From positions 1 through 53,787 of the forward strand of contig CAYXUG010000006.1 in assembly GCA_964468655.1 (NCBI GenBank): a DNA stretch of 53,787 bases, given 5' to 3'. The first letter of the stretch is position 1. Each line of letters opens with the position of its first letter. This DNA is from CAYXUG01 sp964468655. Lineage in GTDB: Bacteria; Fidelibacterota; Marinisomatia; Marinisomatales; CAYXUG01. Below the pieces are notes generated by a model, which made no database searches, was not told the origin of the DNA, and saw only the letters and a program-made list of their open reading frames with translations. The position numbers and the translations under genes were made by a program. This document shows, piece after piece, positions 24,411 through 33,681 of this stretch.

Positions 24411-25222
24411 CAGTCACCGTAGGAAATGTAGAATTTGGGAATGAATCACTACCCGTGATTGCAGGTCCGTGTGTTATTGAAAGCAGAGACCACTGTCTTT
24501 CAATGGCTGAAAAGCTGAAGTCTGTTTTTTCAAAAGTGGGAATTCCTTTTATTTTTAAATCGTCTTTTGACAAAGCGAACAGGACGTCCATCCATTCATT
24601 CAGGGGACTAAAAATAGATGAAGGGTTAAAAATTCTGGATGAAGTTAAAAAACAATTCGGCATACCAGTACTGACAGATATTCATCTGCCGGAACAAGCC
24701 CTTCCCGTTTCAGAGGTTACAGATATTATTCAGATTCCCGCTTTTCTCTGCAGACAGACAGACCTTCTCGTAGCAGCAGGAGAAACGGGCGCCTGTGTAA
24801 ACATCAAAAAAGGGCAGTTTGTGGCGCCGACGGACATGAAAAATATTATTGAAAAAATTCAATCGACAGGCAACAGGAAAATCCTGGTAACAGAACGAGG
24901 CGCTAATTTCGGTTACAACAATCTGGTTGCGGATATGCGCTCAATCCCCATTATGCAGGAGTTTGGATTCCCCGTCATTTTTGATGCGACCCATTCAGTT
25001 CAGAGGCCGAGCGGACTGGGAAATGCCAGCGGAGGCGACAGGGAAATGATTCCGGTCCTTGCGAGAGCGGCAGTGGCTGCCGGATGTGACGGTGTTTTTA
25101 TGGAAATCCACGATAATGTGGAAAATGCGAGAAGTGATGCTGCTTCCCAGTGGCCGCTTCAGGAAGCGGAAACGCTGATTAAACAGCTTATTAATATCAA
25201 ATTGGCTTTGAACGGAGTATAA
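24407..25222 (+). CDS. kdsA: 3-deoxy-8-phosphooctulonate synthase
   Basis: Condenses arabinose 5-phosphate with phosphoenolpyruvate to Kdo 8-phosphate. 271 residues, usual length, with VIAGPCVIESRD, FKSSFDKANRTS, FGIPVLTDIH, QIPAFLCRQTDLL, KKGQFVAP and FDATHSVQRP. It starts at TTG 24407, which overlaps the pyrG stop (TTGA). It belongs to the Kdo operon. Confidence 0.97.
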   Translation: MTVTVGNVEFGNESLPVIAGPCVIESRDHCLSMAEKLKSVFSKVGIPFIFKSSFDKANRTSIHSFRGLKIDEGLKILDEVKKQFGIPVLTDIHLPEQALPVSEVTDIIQIPAFLCRQTDLLVAAGETGACVNIKKGQFVAPTDMKNIIEKIQSTGNRKILVTERGANFGYNNLVADMRSIPIMQEFGFPVIFDATHSVQRPSGLGNASGGDREMIPVLARAAVAAGCDGVFMEIHDNVENARSDAASQWPLQEAETLIKQLINIKLALNGV

Positions 25223-25226
25223 AAAA

Positions 25227-25790
25227 ATGAATTCATTAAACAAAACTGCGAAAAAAGTCAAAATTATTATTTCCGATGTGGATGGTGTTTTAACAGATGG
25301 CTCTATTTATATCGGGGAAAATTCCACTGAATTCAAAAAATTCAATGTGATGGACGGCGCCGGTGTTGCCTTTGCCCGGGAAGCGGAAATTAAAATTGCG
25401 CTTCTTTCCGGCAGGTTTTCCCATGCTACTCAGTCAAGAGCTGAAGAATTGGGACTTGGTGAGGATTGTTATCAGGGAGGATTAAATAAACTTGAGACTT
25501 ATGAAGAAATTCTGAAAAAATGGGATTACACTGATGAGCACGTGGCATATATTGGCGATGATTTGATTGATCTGGTTGTAATGGAAAGAGTGGGACTTCC
25601 CATTGCTGTCGCCAATGCTCATCCACTCATTACAAAGATTGCCAAAATTCAGACCAAGGCATGTGGTGGTGAAGGCGCCTTCCGGGAAGCAATTGAGGAA
25701 ATTTTATTACTCCGGGGTGAATATAATACGGTGCTTGATAGTCTTTACAATAGAATTATTAATGGCGACGGCAAAATAAAATCTCAGTGA
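25227..25790 (+). CDS. kdsC: 3-deoxy-D-manno-octulosonate 8-phosphate phosphatase
   Basis: HAD-superfamily phosphatase of 187 residues releasing Kdo from Kdo 8-phosphate. The nucleophile motif is ISDVDGVLTDGSIYI, followed by LLSGRFSHATQSRAEELG, and motif III/IV AYIGDDLIDL. There is no cap domain, typical of the tetrameric KdsC type. It starts 4 bases after kdsA and ends 6 bases before kdsD. Confidence 0.94.
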   Translation: MNSLNKTAKKVKIIISDVDGVLTDGSIYIGENSTEFKKFNVMDGAGVAFAREAEIKIALLSGRFSHATQSRAEELGLGEDCYQGGLNKLETYEEILKKWDYTDEHVAYIGDDLIDLVVMERVGLPIAVANAHPLITKIAKIQTKACGGEGAFREAIEEILLLRGEYNTVLDSLYNRIINGDGKIKSQ

Positions 25791-25796
25791 TAAGAA

Positions 25797-26774
25797 ATGG
25801 CTAAAAGCAATATCGACATTGGGAGGGAAGTGATAAAAATAGAAGCGGATGCTGTGGCTTCTTTGATGGACAGAATCGGAGAGGATTTTGATGAAGCAGT
25901 GGAATTGGTTTTTAATTGTAAGGGAAGGGTAATTGTCACCGGTATGGGCAAATCAGGACTGATTTCACAAAAGGTAGCTTCAACCTTAGCCAGCACCGGT
26001 ACACCGGCTCAATTTCTACACCCAGGGGAAGCAGGTCATGGAGACATCGGCATTGTGACAGGGAAGGATATTATTCTGGCAGTTTCAAACAGCGGTGAAA
26101 CACCTGAAATTGTTCAAATTATCCCAGCCATTTCACGGTTGGGAATTCCCATGATTGCGATCGTGGGACGAAATAATTCAACCATCTCAAAAAAAGCAGA
26201 TGTAATCCTTGATATCAGAGTGGAAAAGGAGGCATGCACACTTGATCTTGCACCCACAGCAAGCACAACGGCTACTCTCGCCATGGGTGATGCATTGGCG
26301 GTAGCGCTTCTCGAAAAACGGGGATTCAGGAAAAACGATTTTGCCCTTCTTCATCCCGGAGGGAATCTGGGGAAGCAGCTCCTTTTGACCGTTCGGGAAA
26401 TCATGCATTCCGGTGATGATATTCCCATTGTGGATGTTGATACCGATATGAAAACGACCTTGCTGACCATCAGCAATAAACGTCTCGGCATGGTGGTTGT
26501 GCTGAATAAAAACAGAAAACTGGCAGGTATAATAACAGATGGTGATATCAGAAGGTCACTGGCAAAGGATTCAAATTTATTTGAAAAGAGAGCAGCTTTT
26601 TTAATGTCCGACAATCCGAAATGGGTCTCACCGGACACCCTCGCTATCAATGCTCTGGAATTGATGGAACAGCATTCTATCACAAGCTTAATCGTTTATA
26701 ACAAAGGGGATAACGGCGGAATTCCTGATGGTATTGTCCATATTCATGATTTATTAAAATCAGGTATTATGTGA
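25797..26774 (+). CDS. kdsD: Arabinose-5-phosphate isomerase
   Basis: Converts ribulose 5-phosphate to arabinose 5-phosphate, the first step to Kdo. The 325 residues consist of a SIS sugar-isomerase domain (VIVTGMGKSGLISQKVASTL, HPGEAGHGDIG, SNSGETPEI) and two CBS domains after about residue 200 that usually regulate the enzyme. The stop overlaps the GTG start of lptC by 4 bases. Confidence 0.94.
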   Translation: MAKSNIDIGREVIKIEADAVASLMDRIGEDFDEAVELVFNCKGRVIVTGMGKSGLISQKVASTLASTGTPAQFLHPGEAGHGDIGIVTGKDIILAVSNSGETPEIVQIIPAISRLGIPMIAIVGRNNSTISKKADVILDIRVEKEACTLDLAPTASTTATLAMGDALAVALLEKRGFRKNDFALLHPGGNLGKQLLLTVREIMHSGDDIPIVDVDTDMKTTLLTISNKRLGMVVVLNKNRKLAGIITDGDIRRSLAKDSNLFEKRAAFLMSDNPKWVSPDTLAINALELMEQHSITSLIVYNKGDNGGIPDGIVHIHDLLKSGIM

Positions 26775-27310
26775 GGTATTGGCTATTATTCATTTTTGTT
26801 TTTTTTAGTTGTTCCGGTGATAATGAAAATGGAAATGAAATTTCAAGAGAAGGAATACCCGATCAAAAAAGCTGGAATTCAACCATCATTTTGACAAGAG
26901 ACGGTCGAAAAAGAGCGGTCGTAAAATCTAATTTTCTTGAAAAATACAATGACCGGAGTGAAATCATTTTAACCGAAAATGTTGATGGAGATTTTTATTC
27001 CACTGAAGAAAATCACATGAGCAACCTGAAATCTGACAAAGCATTTGTTTATGAACAAAATGATAATATGCTGGCAATTGGGAGTGTGGTTGTCAGGTCC
27101 GACAGCGGTGTGACACTTTATACGGATACCCTTTTATGGAATAACAAAGCAGAGCACATCACCACCGATGATACTGTTATGCTCACCACCGAATCAAAAG
27201 ATACTCTGTATGGTATCGGGTTCGAATCCAACGTGGATTTAACGCACTGGAAAATCTTTCAACCATGGGGAGTCACCAGTAGAACTGACGAGGTGGATGA
27301 TGGCGAATAA
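26771..27310 (+). CDS. lptC: LPS export periplasmic protein LptC, lipoprotein form
   Basis: Part of the Lpt bridge that carries LPS from the inner to the outer membrane. 179 residues: a short signal MRYWLLFIFVFFSC with a lipobox-like FFSC, then an OstA/LptC beta-jellyroll (ILTRDGRKRAVVKSNFLEKY, DSGVTLYTDTLLWNN). E. coli LptC is anchored by a membrane helix; here the Cys15 region suggests a lipid anchor. The start is GTG 26771. Identification rests on fold pattern and on its place between kdsD and lptB. No separate lptA lies in between. Confidence 0.8.
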   Translation: MRYWLLFIFVFFSCSGDNENGNEISREGIPDQKSWNSTIILTRDGRKRAVVKSNFLEKYNDRSEIILTENVDGDFYSTEENHMSNLKSDKAFVYEQNDNMLAIGSVVVRSDSGVTLYTDTLLWNNKAEHITTDDTVMLTTESKDTLYGIGFESNVDLTHWKIFQPWGVTSRTDEVDDGE

Positions 27311-28034
27311 CGGATTATTGAGAACCGAAGGGCTAAAGAAAAAGTACGGCAAACGGACGGTTGTACGGGGAGTCAGTATTGAAGTTAAAAAGGGTGAAAT
27401 TGTTGGATTATTGGGACCCAACGGCGCCGGTAAGACAACCACCTTTTACATGATGACGGGAATGATTCGACCCACCAGCGGGGATGTCTATTTAGATGAT
27501 GAAAAAATTACATCTCTCCCTATGTACCGGCGGGCGAGAAAGGGGATTGGCTACCTTGCCCAGGAACCTTCCATTTTTACCAAACTGTCGGTAGAAGATA
27601 ATTTAAAACTGGTTTTGGAAATGACGACGCTGCCAAAAGATGAACAAAAAAGTAAAATTGAACAGGTGCTTAGAGATTTGTCTATTGAACACATTCGGGA
27701 GAATAAGGGATACAATCTGTCAGGCGGTGAGCGGAGGAGGACAGAAATCAGCCGGGCGCTTGTGATGGACCCCGATTTTATTTTATTGGATGAGCCATTT
27801 GCGGGGATTGACCCCATTGCTGTTGAAGATATACAAAATATAATTACCTCGCTAAAAGAGAGAAATATTGGTGTTCTCATTACAGATCACAATGTCCGGG
27901 AAACACTTGCTATTACGGACAGGGCATATCTCATTTATGACGGTAATATTCTGAAATCCGGTGACGCTCAATTTCTGGTGAATGATGAAGAAGCGCGCCG
28001 CCTTTATCTCGGAGAAAAATTTAAACTGCATTAA
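27300..28034 (+). CDS. lptB: LPS export ABC transporter ATP-binding protein
   Basis: ATPase that drives LPS extraction by the LptB2FG complex. 244 residues with Walker A LLGPNGAGKTTTFYM, Q-loop YLAQEPSIF, signature LSGGERRRTEISRAL, Walker B FILLDEPFAGIDP and H-loop ITDHNVRE, all in the LptB-specific form. I chose ATG 27300, 4 bases after GAGGTG; ATG 27297 is one codon earlier. It overlaps lptC and ends directly against rpoN. lptF and lptG are not in this window. Confidence 0.95.
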   Translation: MANNGLLRTEGLKKKYGKRTVVRGVSIEVKKGEIVGLLGPNGAGKTTTFYMMTGMIRPTSGDVYLDDEKITSLPMYRRARKGIGYLAQEPSIFTKLSVEDNLKLVLEMTTLPKDEQKSKIEQVLRDLSIEHIRENKGYNLSGGERRRTEISRALVMDPDFILLDEPFAGIDPIAVEDIQNIITSLKERNIGVLITDHNVRETLAITDRAYLIYDGNILKSGDAQFLVNDEEARRLYLGEKFKLH

Positions 28035-29396
28035 ATGCCTGAACTCAAACAAATCCTGAAACAGCAGCAAAAACTGTCTCCGCAGCAGATCCTTCAGACG
28101 GTGCTTCTGCAGTTGACTTCGGTTGATCTGGAAAAAAGGATTCTGGATGAACTGGAAGAAAACCCTGCTTTGGATATGAGTGAACCGACTCAAGATACAG
28201 ATGAAGAAAATGAAAATGAAATGAATGATGAAAATTCCTGGGAGGATTTTGTTAACAGCCCGGAAGATTACAATTTTAAAACACCGGTGGACAGGAGCGC
28301 AAAAAGGAAGGAAATGCCTTTGGCTGAAACCACAGATTACATAGATCATTTGCTAAGTCAAATTAGAATGATGGACTTGTCTGACGTGGAACTGAAAATT
28401 TCGGAAGAAATCATCTGGAACCTTGATGATAAGGGATATTTGGCTGTTGAACTTATTCTCATTGCTGACAGAATGGATGCCACGGAAGAAGAAGTGGAAA
28501 AAATATTAAAAATCGTACAACGGTTGGACCCGCCCGGATACGGCGCCAGAAATTTGCAGGAATGTCTGGAAGTGCAGTTGGAAGTCCACAATGAAGATGA
28601 TCTTGCTGTTTCAGTCGTCAGAGATCATTTCAACAATTTTGCCAACCGCAGATTTGAAGAAATAACAAATGCCCTCAAATGCACTCAGGTTGAACTGAAT
28701 GAGGTGTATGAAATTGTCGGTCAGTTGAATCCCAAACCGGGAGAAGGAGCGCCTACCACCGATGCTGATTCCATCATTCCAGACATTATTCTAGAGCAAA
28801 TGGACGATGAATGGATGATTACCATTAACGATTACCGCATTCCTGATCTTCAGGTATCCACCACTTATTTGAACATGCTGGTATCGAAGGATGCCAAAAA
28901 TACCGAAAGCAGGAAATTTGCAAAAAGAAAGGTGGAATCTGCCCAGTGGTTCATTCAAGCCATCCAGCAGCGGCAGATGACCATGACAAAAGTGATGAAA
29001 ACCATTATTGATCTTCAGCCGGATTTTTTCGTAGGGGAACTCGAGAAACTCCACCCTATGATATTGAAGGATGTGGCTGAGAGAATTAATATGGATGTTT
29101 CCACCGTGAGCCGCGTAACACGCGGGAAATATGTGCAGACACCTTTCGGTATGTTTGAATTAAAATCATTCTTTTCCGAAGGAATGATGACAGAAGAAGG
29201 TAAGGAAGTTTCCAACAAAATAGTAAAAGAAGCGTTGAAAAAAATCATTGAGGAGGAAGATAAACATAAACCCTATTCGGATGATAAATTAGCCCAGCTT
29301 ATGAAAGAAGATGGCTATCCCCTCGCCCGGAGAACAGCAACAAAATACAGGGAACAGATGAAAATTCCCGTGGCGAGGTTGAGGCGGGAGATTTAG
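28035..29396 (+). CDS. rpoN: RNA polymerase sigma-54 factor
   Basis: Alternative sigma factor that needs AAA+ activators. 453 residues: the Gln-rich region I (LKQILKQQQKLSPQQILQTV), an acidic region II (about 50-95), core-binding and helix-turn-helix segments (LKDVAERINMDVSTVSRVTR), and the C-terminal RpoN box ARRTATKYREQM that reads the -24 element. It follows lptB with no gap, the common lptB-rpoN pairing. No activator gene is visible in the window. Confidence 0.96.
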   Translation: MPELKQILKQQQKLSPQQILQTVLLQLTSVDLEKRILDELEENPALDMSEPTQDTDEENENEMNDENSWEDFVNSPEDYNFKTPVDRSAKRKEMPLAETTDYIDHLLSQIRMMDLSDVELKISEEIIWNLDDKGYLAVELILIADRMDATEEEVEKILKIVQRLDPPGYGARNLQECLEVQLEVHNEDDLAVSVVRDHFNNFANRRFEEITNALKCTQVELNEVYEIVGQLNPKPGEGAPTTDADSIIPDIILEQMDDEWMITINDYRIPDLQVSTTYLNMLVSKDAKNTESRKFAKRKVESAQWFIQAIQQRQMTMTKVMKTIIDLQPDFFVGELEKLHPMILKDVAERINMDVSTVSRVTRGKYVQTPFGMFELKSFFSEGMMTEEGKEVSNKIVKEALKKIIEEEDKHKPYSDDKLAQLMKEDGYPLARRTATKYREQMKIPVARLRREI

Positions 29397-29398
29397 AA

Positions 29399-30976
29399 AT
29401 GAAATTTAGAAAAATCTTTATACTTATTATTCCATTAATATGTTTAGCCCAATGGAGCACCGACCCATCTGAAAATCTTCTAGTTAATTCATGGGGCACA
29501 AGAACTGAGGCATGTACGGATGGTGATGGGGGTATATATGTTGTTTGGCAAAATCATAGCCAATGGCTTCATGTTTATGTAAGACGGGTAGACAAGTTTG
29601 GTTATTTACAATGGAATGATTATGTGGATATGGGTGGTGAAGGAAATTACCAGGATTGGCCTAAAATAACACAAACTGGTGTAGGAAATGCAATTGTTGC
29701 CTTTGATGATAAATACTGGGAACCAGATAGTATAAGTACATACCGCCCGGTAGTAAGGGTGCAATTGATTGATCAAGATGGAAATTTACCGTGGGGAGTA
29801 AATGGAGTTAGAGTTAAGCCGGCAGAATCATTTCAATATCTGGAAGGTGTTACAACGGATGGACAGGGTGGAGCGTTTATTTTATTTATTGATAAAGAAT
29901 ATTATGGTGATCCAGGGAGTCTCATAATCCAAAGGATTTCATTTCAAGGTGAAAGGATGTGGGGAGACGACGGTATTATAATTTTAGGACCTGACACAGT
30001 AATAGATGGTAGATTACATGGAAACAAGAATAGAATGATAAGTGACGGCCAAGGAGGTGCAATGTTATACCATGGTGACCCCGAAGGTGAAACGTGGTAC
30101 GATTGGATAGTGCATAGAATTGATGAGAACGGGAACACGGTTTGGGAAACTCACTGTGATATACGGAGTATTAATTTATGGATTCCTGACGGAAATGGTG
30201 GGTGTGCGCTTGCGGGATACTACGATGTTTTGGGTAATTGGACTAAACAAATTGTGTTGAATCGAATCGATAGTGATGGTAACTATATTTGGCCACGGGA
30301 CAGTATTATTGTAGCCGATAGTTTAACATGGCATACGGCAAGAACTGATATTACTTTCAGAAGTGACTCTTCTCTAATTGTTTTCTGGACAAAGATTGTT
30401 GATACAATAAGTGATGCGGACATTTTTACACAAATTATCAAGCACGATAGTCAATTTTTATTTCAAGAGGGGGGAATATCATTAATTAATACACCCGGGT
30501 TTAGGTATTCGGAGAGGGTTATGTCAAGTAAATATAACAACGCGATTTACCTCTGGAGAAACCTGGATGAACCGTCTCAACATTATTATGGTAGAAAGTT
30601 AAATACTATGGGTACTCCCACGTGGTCAAATGATGTATTAATAACAAATCAAAATTTAATAGAACGTGATGTAATCTCTGATGGAATGGGAGGAGGTATT
30701 TATTTATTTGAAGGTACTGGATCTCCCTATGGTGTCTTTGCACAACAGATAAGTTGCAACGGAATTTTAGGTGAGGTCGCGACTTGTATTCCTATTGAAG
30801 GTGATGTTAATTTAGACGGTTTGGTTGATATTCAAGACGTTATCATGTGTATTGATTTAATTCTGAGCATTTTGGAACCGACCGAAGAACAACTTATGGC
30901 AACCGATTTAGACAATGATAATCTTATTAACATTTTTGATATTTTGTTATTGGTAGAAATTATTTTAGAAAATTAA
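29399..30976 (+). CDS. Secreted beta-propeller-like protein with C-terminal dockerin
   Basis: 525 residues. A signal peptide (MKFRKIFILIIPLICLAQW) precedes about seven repeats of the type DGxGGxxxxW followed by xRIDxxGNxxW, as in beta-propellers. The last 60 residues hold two calcium-loop segments, GDVNLDGLVDIQDV and TDLDNDNLINIFDI, which form a type I dockerin-like domain. It has no sorting domain, unlike its neighbour. Substrate and function are unknown. The sequence is visibly more AT-rich than the rpoN operon before it. GGCGGGAG lies about 9 bases before the ATG. Confidence 0.75.
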   Translation: MKFRKIFILIIPLICLAQWSTDPSENLLVNSWGTRTEACTDGDGGIYVVWQNHSQWLHVYVRRVDKFGYLQWNDYVDMGGEGNYQDWPKITQTGVGNAIVAFDDKYWEPDSISTYRPVVRVQLIDQDGNLPWGVNGVRVKPAESFQYLEGVTTDGQGGAFILFIDKEYYGDPGSLIIQRISFQGERMWGDDGIIILGPDTVIDGRLHGNKNRMISDGQGGAMLYHGDPEGETWYDWIVHRIDENGNTVWETHCDIRSINLWIPDGNGGCALAGYYDVLGNWTKQIVLNRIDSDGNYIWPRDSIIVADSLTWHTARTDITFRSDSSLIVFWTKIVDTISDADIFTQIIKHDSQFLFQEGGISLINTPGFRYSERVMSSKYNNAIYLWRNLDEPSQHYYGRKLNTMGTPTWSNDVLITNQNLIERDVISDGMGGGIYLFEGTGSPYGVFAQQISCNGILGEVATCIPIEGDVNLDGLVDIQDVIMCIDLILSILEPTEEQLMATDLDNDNLINIFDILLLVEIILEN

Positions 30977-31001
30977 CAATAAATTTGATGGATGTGATTT
31001 G

Positions 31002-31862
31002 ATGAAAATGAAAAGATTGACTTATTTTATATTTAGTTTGTCTTTGATGATAGCAGGACCATTTGATAGCGGTTTTATTCAATGGACGCAACCAAATGGT
31101 TTTACTTTTACTGCAAGATTGTGGGGTGATGAATTTTCTTGGCGATTTTTAACGGATCAGGGTTATCAGATAATTAAAGATCAAGATGGATATTACTACT
31201 ACGCTCAATTGGATGAAAAGGGAGAGTTTACACCAACAGATAAGAAAGTAAGTATTAATCCACCACCGATGGTATCTTATCAACTAATAAGATCACCTTC
31301 TCGTCTTGCTGAAATTGATTCATCGAGATATTTATTTAATCAACAATTGAAGCAAAACCACCAATGGTTTATGAATAAAATGGCGTTAAGGGATACAACT
31401 TTAAAAATTGGTACCATATTAGTTGATTTTACGCCTTCGGTAAGAAATCCAATTTGTTTTGAAAATGCAGGTATCCCCCCACTTCATAATACTCCTTATG
31501 AAAAAACAGATTTTGACAACTTACTGTTTTCCACGGAGTATTGGTATGACGATGGATTTAATGACATTAGTCCTGATGGTGAAAGATTATTTGGCAGTTT
31601 CAGGGATTATCCAAACCCGTTCAATCCAACCACCACAATCCGTTATGATTTACCTACCAATTCAAAAGTTCGATTAATCATTTACGATATTTTAGGGAGA
31701 AAAGTAACAGAATTGGTAACTGGAAGAGTGGTTGCCGGGAGTCATTCAGTGGTTTGGGATGGCAAGGATAATTTCGGTAATCCTGTCAGCAGTGGTGTTT
31801 ATATTTACCGTATATCAATAGTCAATTTTAACAGCACGCAAAAAATGGTGTTATTAAGATAA
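31002..31862 (+). pseudogene. M6-type metalloprotease remnant: propeptide joined to sorting domain
   Basis: 286 residues, intact reading frame. After a signal peptide, residues about 20-75 (QWTQPNGFTFTARLWGDEFS, YYYYAQLDEKGEF) match the N-terminal region of secreted M6-family proteases. Residues 125-203 resemble the start of the catalytic domain, ending SPDGERLFGSFRDY. At Tyr203 this jumps straight into a Por-type sorting domain (PNPFNPTTTIRYDLP ... GVYIYRISIV). The zinc motif HExxH and the whole catalytic centre are missing, consistent with an in-frame deletion of several hundred codons. It may be a dead gene or a small secreted protein with a new role. The ATG at 31002 is used; a TTG one codon earlier is possible. 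Confidence 0.65.
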
Positions 31863-31888
31863 CAATTCAAAATAAAAAGGAGTAACCA

Positions 31889-32836
31889 ATGGCACGAAAA
31901 ATCGTATTAGGTGATCAGGAAATTAGCATACCAAATTTAAACATCGGCGGAGTTACGCTGGTGCTCATTCTCATCGGCGTATGGCTCGTCATGAGCGGGT
32001 TCTATATTGTCGGTCCCGATGAGGAGGGAGTCGTCCGCCGGTTTGGCGAATGGGTCCGCACGGAGGAGAGCGGGCTCCATTTTAAATTCCCCTACCCCAT
32101 AGAAAAAGTGGATCTCCCAAAAGTGACGCAGGTGAAGGAGGTCACGGTAGGTAAAATCCTGAGGGAGGCAAAAATGCTCACAGGGGATGAGAACATCCTG
32201 CTTGTTGAGGTGAGCGTTCAGTACAAAATCAAGGATGCGGCATCATATCTTTTTAATGTACATGATGTGGATGAAACGTTAAAGGATGCCACCGAATCTG
32301 CCCTCCGGCAGGTTATCGGCAGTCATCCCATTGATGATCCACTCACAGAGAAAAAAGCTGAAATCATGGATGAAATCCGTGAACTGCTTCAGACAATGCT
32401 GGACAACTACAATTCCGGTGTGGACATCCGCCAGGTTCAGCTCAGGGATGTGAATCCGCCGAGAGAGGTTGACCACGCATTCAAAGATGTGCAGAGCGCT
32501 AAGGAAGATAAGGAAAAGGCAATCAATCAGGCGCTGGGATACCAGAATGAAGTCATTCCAATGGCGCGGGGCGGAGCGGAAAAAATGATCCGTGAAGCAG
32601 AAGCGTACAGAGAACAGCGAATTAAAATGGCAGAAGGGGATGCCGATAAATTCTTATCTGTGTTAAAAGAATACCGGAAAGCAAAGGATATTACCGAAAA
32701 GCGGATGTATCTGGAAACAATGGAATCCATCCTTCCGGGAATTGAAAAATATATCATTGATGAAGAAACCGGAAGTCTCTTGAATATTCTGCCTCTGGAC
32801 AAACTTGACAGAGGAACGAAAGGCGGTGCAAAATGA
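31889..32836 (+). CDS. hflK: HflK, SPFH-domain membrane protein
   Basis: Forms with HflC a large membrane cage around the FtsH protease. 315 residues: one membrane helix (about 21-43), then the SPFH/band 7 domain starting FYIVGPDEEGVVRRFGEW, and a C-terminal coiled coil (about 195-255) rich in Glu, Lys and Ala. The start has a strong AAAAGGAG 6 bases upstream. hflC overlaps the stop by 4 bases. Confidence 0.93.
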   Translation: MARKIVLGDQEISIPNLNIGGVTLVLILIGVWLVMSGFYIVGPDEEGVVRRFGEWVRTEESGLHFKFPYPIEKVDLPKVTQVKEVTVGKILREAKMLTGDENILLVEVSVQYKIKDAASYLFNVHDVDETLKDATESALRQVIGSHPIDDPLTEKKAEIMDEIRELLQTMLDNYNSGVDIRQVQLRDVNPPREVDHAFKDVQSAKEDKEKAINQALGYQNEVIPMARGGAEKMIREAEAYREQRIKMAEGDADKFLSVLKEYRKAKDITEKRMYLETMESILPGIEKYIIDEETGSLLNILPLDKLDRGTKGGAK

Positions 32837-33681
32837 AAAGGACTATTTTATTAATTATTGGCGTACTTGTTGTTATTTCACTTTATCTCGGAGTTTATAC
32901 GGTAGATGAAAAAGTACAGGCGATTTTACTGGAGTTCGGAAAACCGGTAGGGCAGGTTGTGAAGTCTGCAGGACTCCAATTCAAACTGCCATGGCGTAAC
33001 GTCGTTAAGTTTGAAAAGCGGATTCTTGAATATGATGTGGAGCCGCAGTCCATAATTTCGCAGGATAAAAAGAAGCTTGAGGTGGATAACTACGCCCGTT
33101 GGAGAATTGCCAATCCGCTTCAGTTTTACCGCTCGGTGCGGACCATTAACGGCGCATTGAGCCGAATTGACCCCATTGTCTATTCCGAACTTCGAGTGGA
33201 ACTTGGTAAACACGACCTGACAGAAATTGTGGATAAGCGCCGTGAGAAAATCATGGAAATCGTTACAATTCGAACACAGGAAAAACTGATAGAATACGGA
33301 ATTGAAATCATAGACGTCCGGATTAAGCGGGCTGATTTGTCTCAGGAAAATGAAAAAGCCGTCTTCGACCGCATGCGGGCAGAGCGCGAAAGGAAAGCGA
33401 AGCAGTACCGTTCCGAAGGAGAAGAGGAAGCGGTAAAAATACGTGCGGAGACCGATAAGCAAAAAACCATTATTCTGGCGGATGCCTACAAAGAATCCCA
33501 GCAGTTGAAAGGTGAGGGGGACGCCAAGGCAGTTGAAATTTATGCCAAGGCGTATCAGTCCGATCCCAAGTTTTATGAATTCACCCGGACGCTGGAGGCG
33601 TATGAAAAAGTGATTGATGACAAAACAACATTGATACTGTCCACCGATTCTGAGCTGCTTGATTTGCTGAAAGGGAAGTAA
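32833..33681 (+). CDS. hflC: HflC, SPFH-domain membrane protein
   Basis: Partner of HflK. 282 residues with an N-terminal membrane helix (MKRTILLIIGVLVVISLYLG), the SPFH domain (VYTVDEKVQAILLEFGKPVG, LQFKLPW) and a coiled coil with MRAERERKAKQYRSEGEEE, typical of HflC. Its stop is immediately followed by the ATG of hslV, linking two proteolysis systems in one unit. Confidence 0.94.
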   Translation: MKRTILLIIGVLVVISLYLGVYTVDEKVQAILLEFGKPVGQVVKSAGLQFKLPWRNVVKFEKRILEYDVEPQSIISQDKKKLEVDNYARWRIANPLQFYRSVRTINGALSRIDPIVYSELRVELGKHDLTEIVDKRREKIMEIVTIRTQEKLIEYGIEIIDVRIKRADLSQENEKAVFDRMRAERERKAKQYRSEGEEEAVKIRAETDKQKTIILADAYKESQQLKGEGDAKAVEIYAKAYQSDPKFYEFTRTLEAYEKVIDDKTTLILSTDSELLDLLKGK

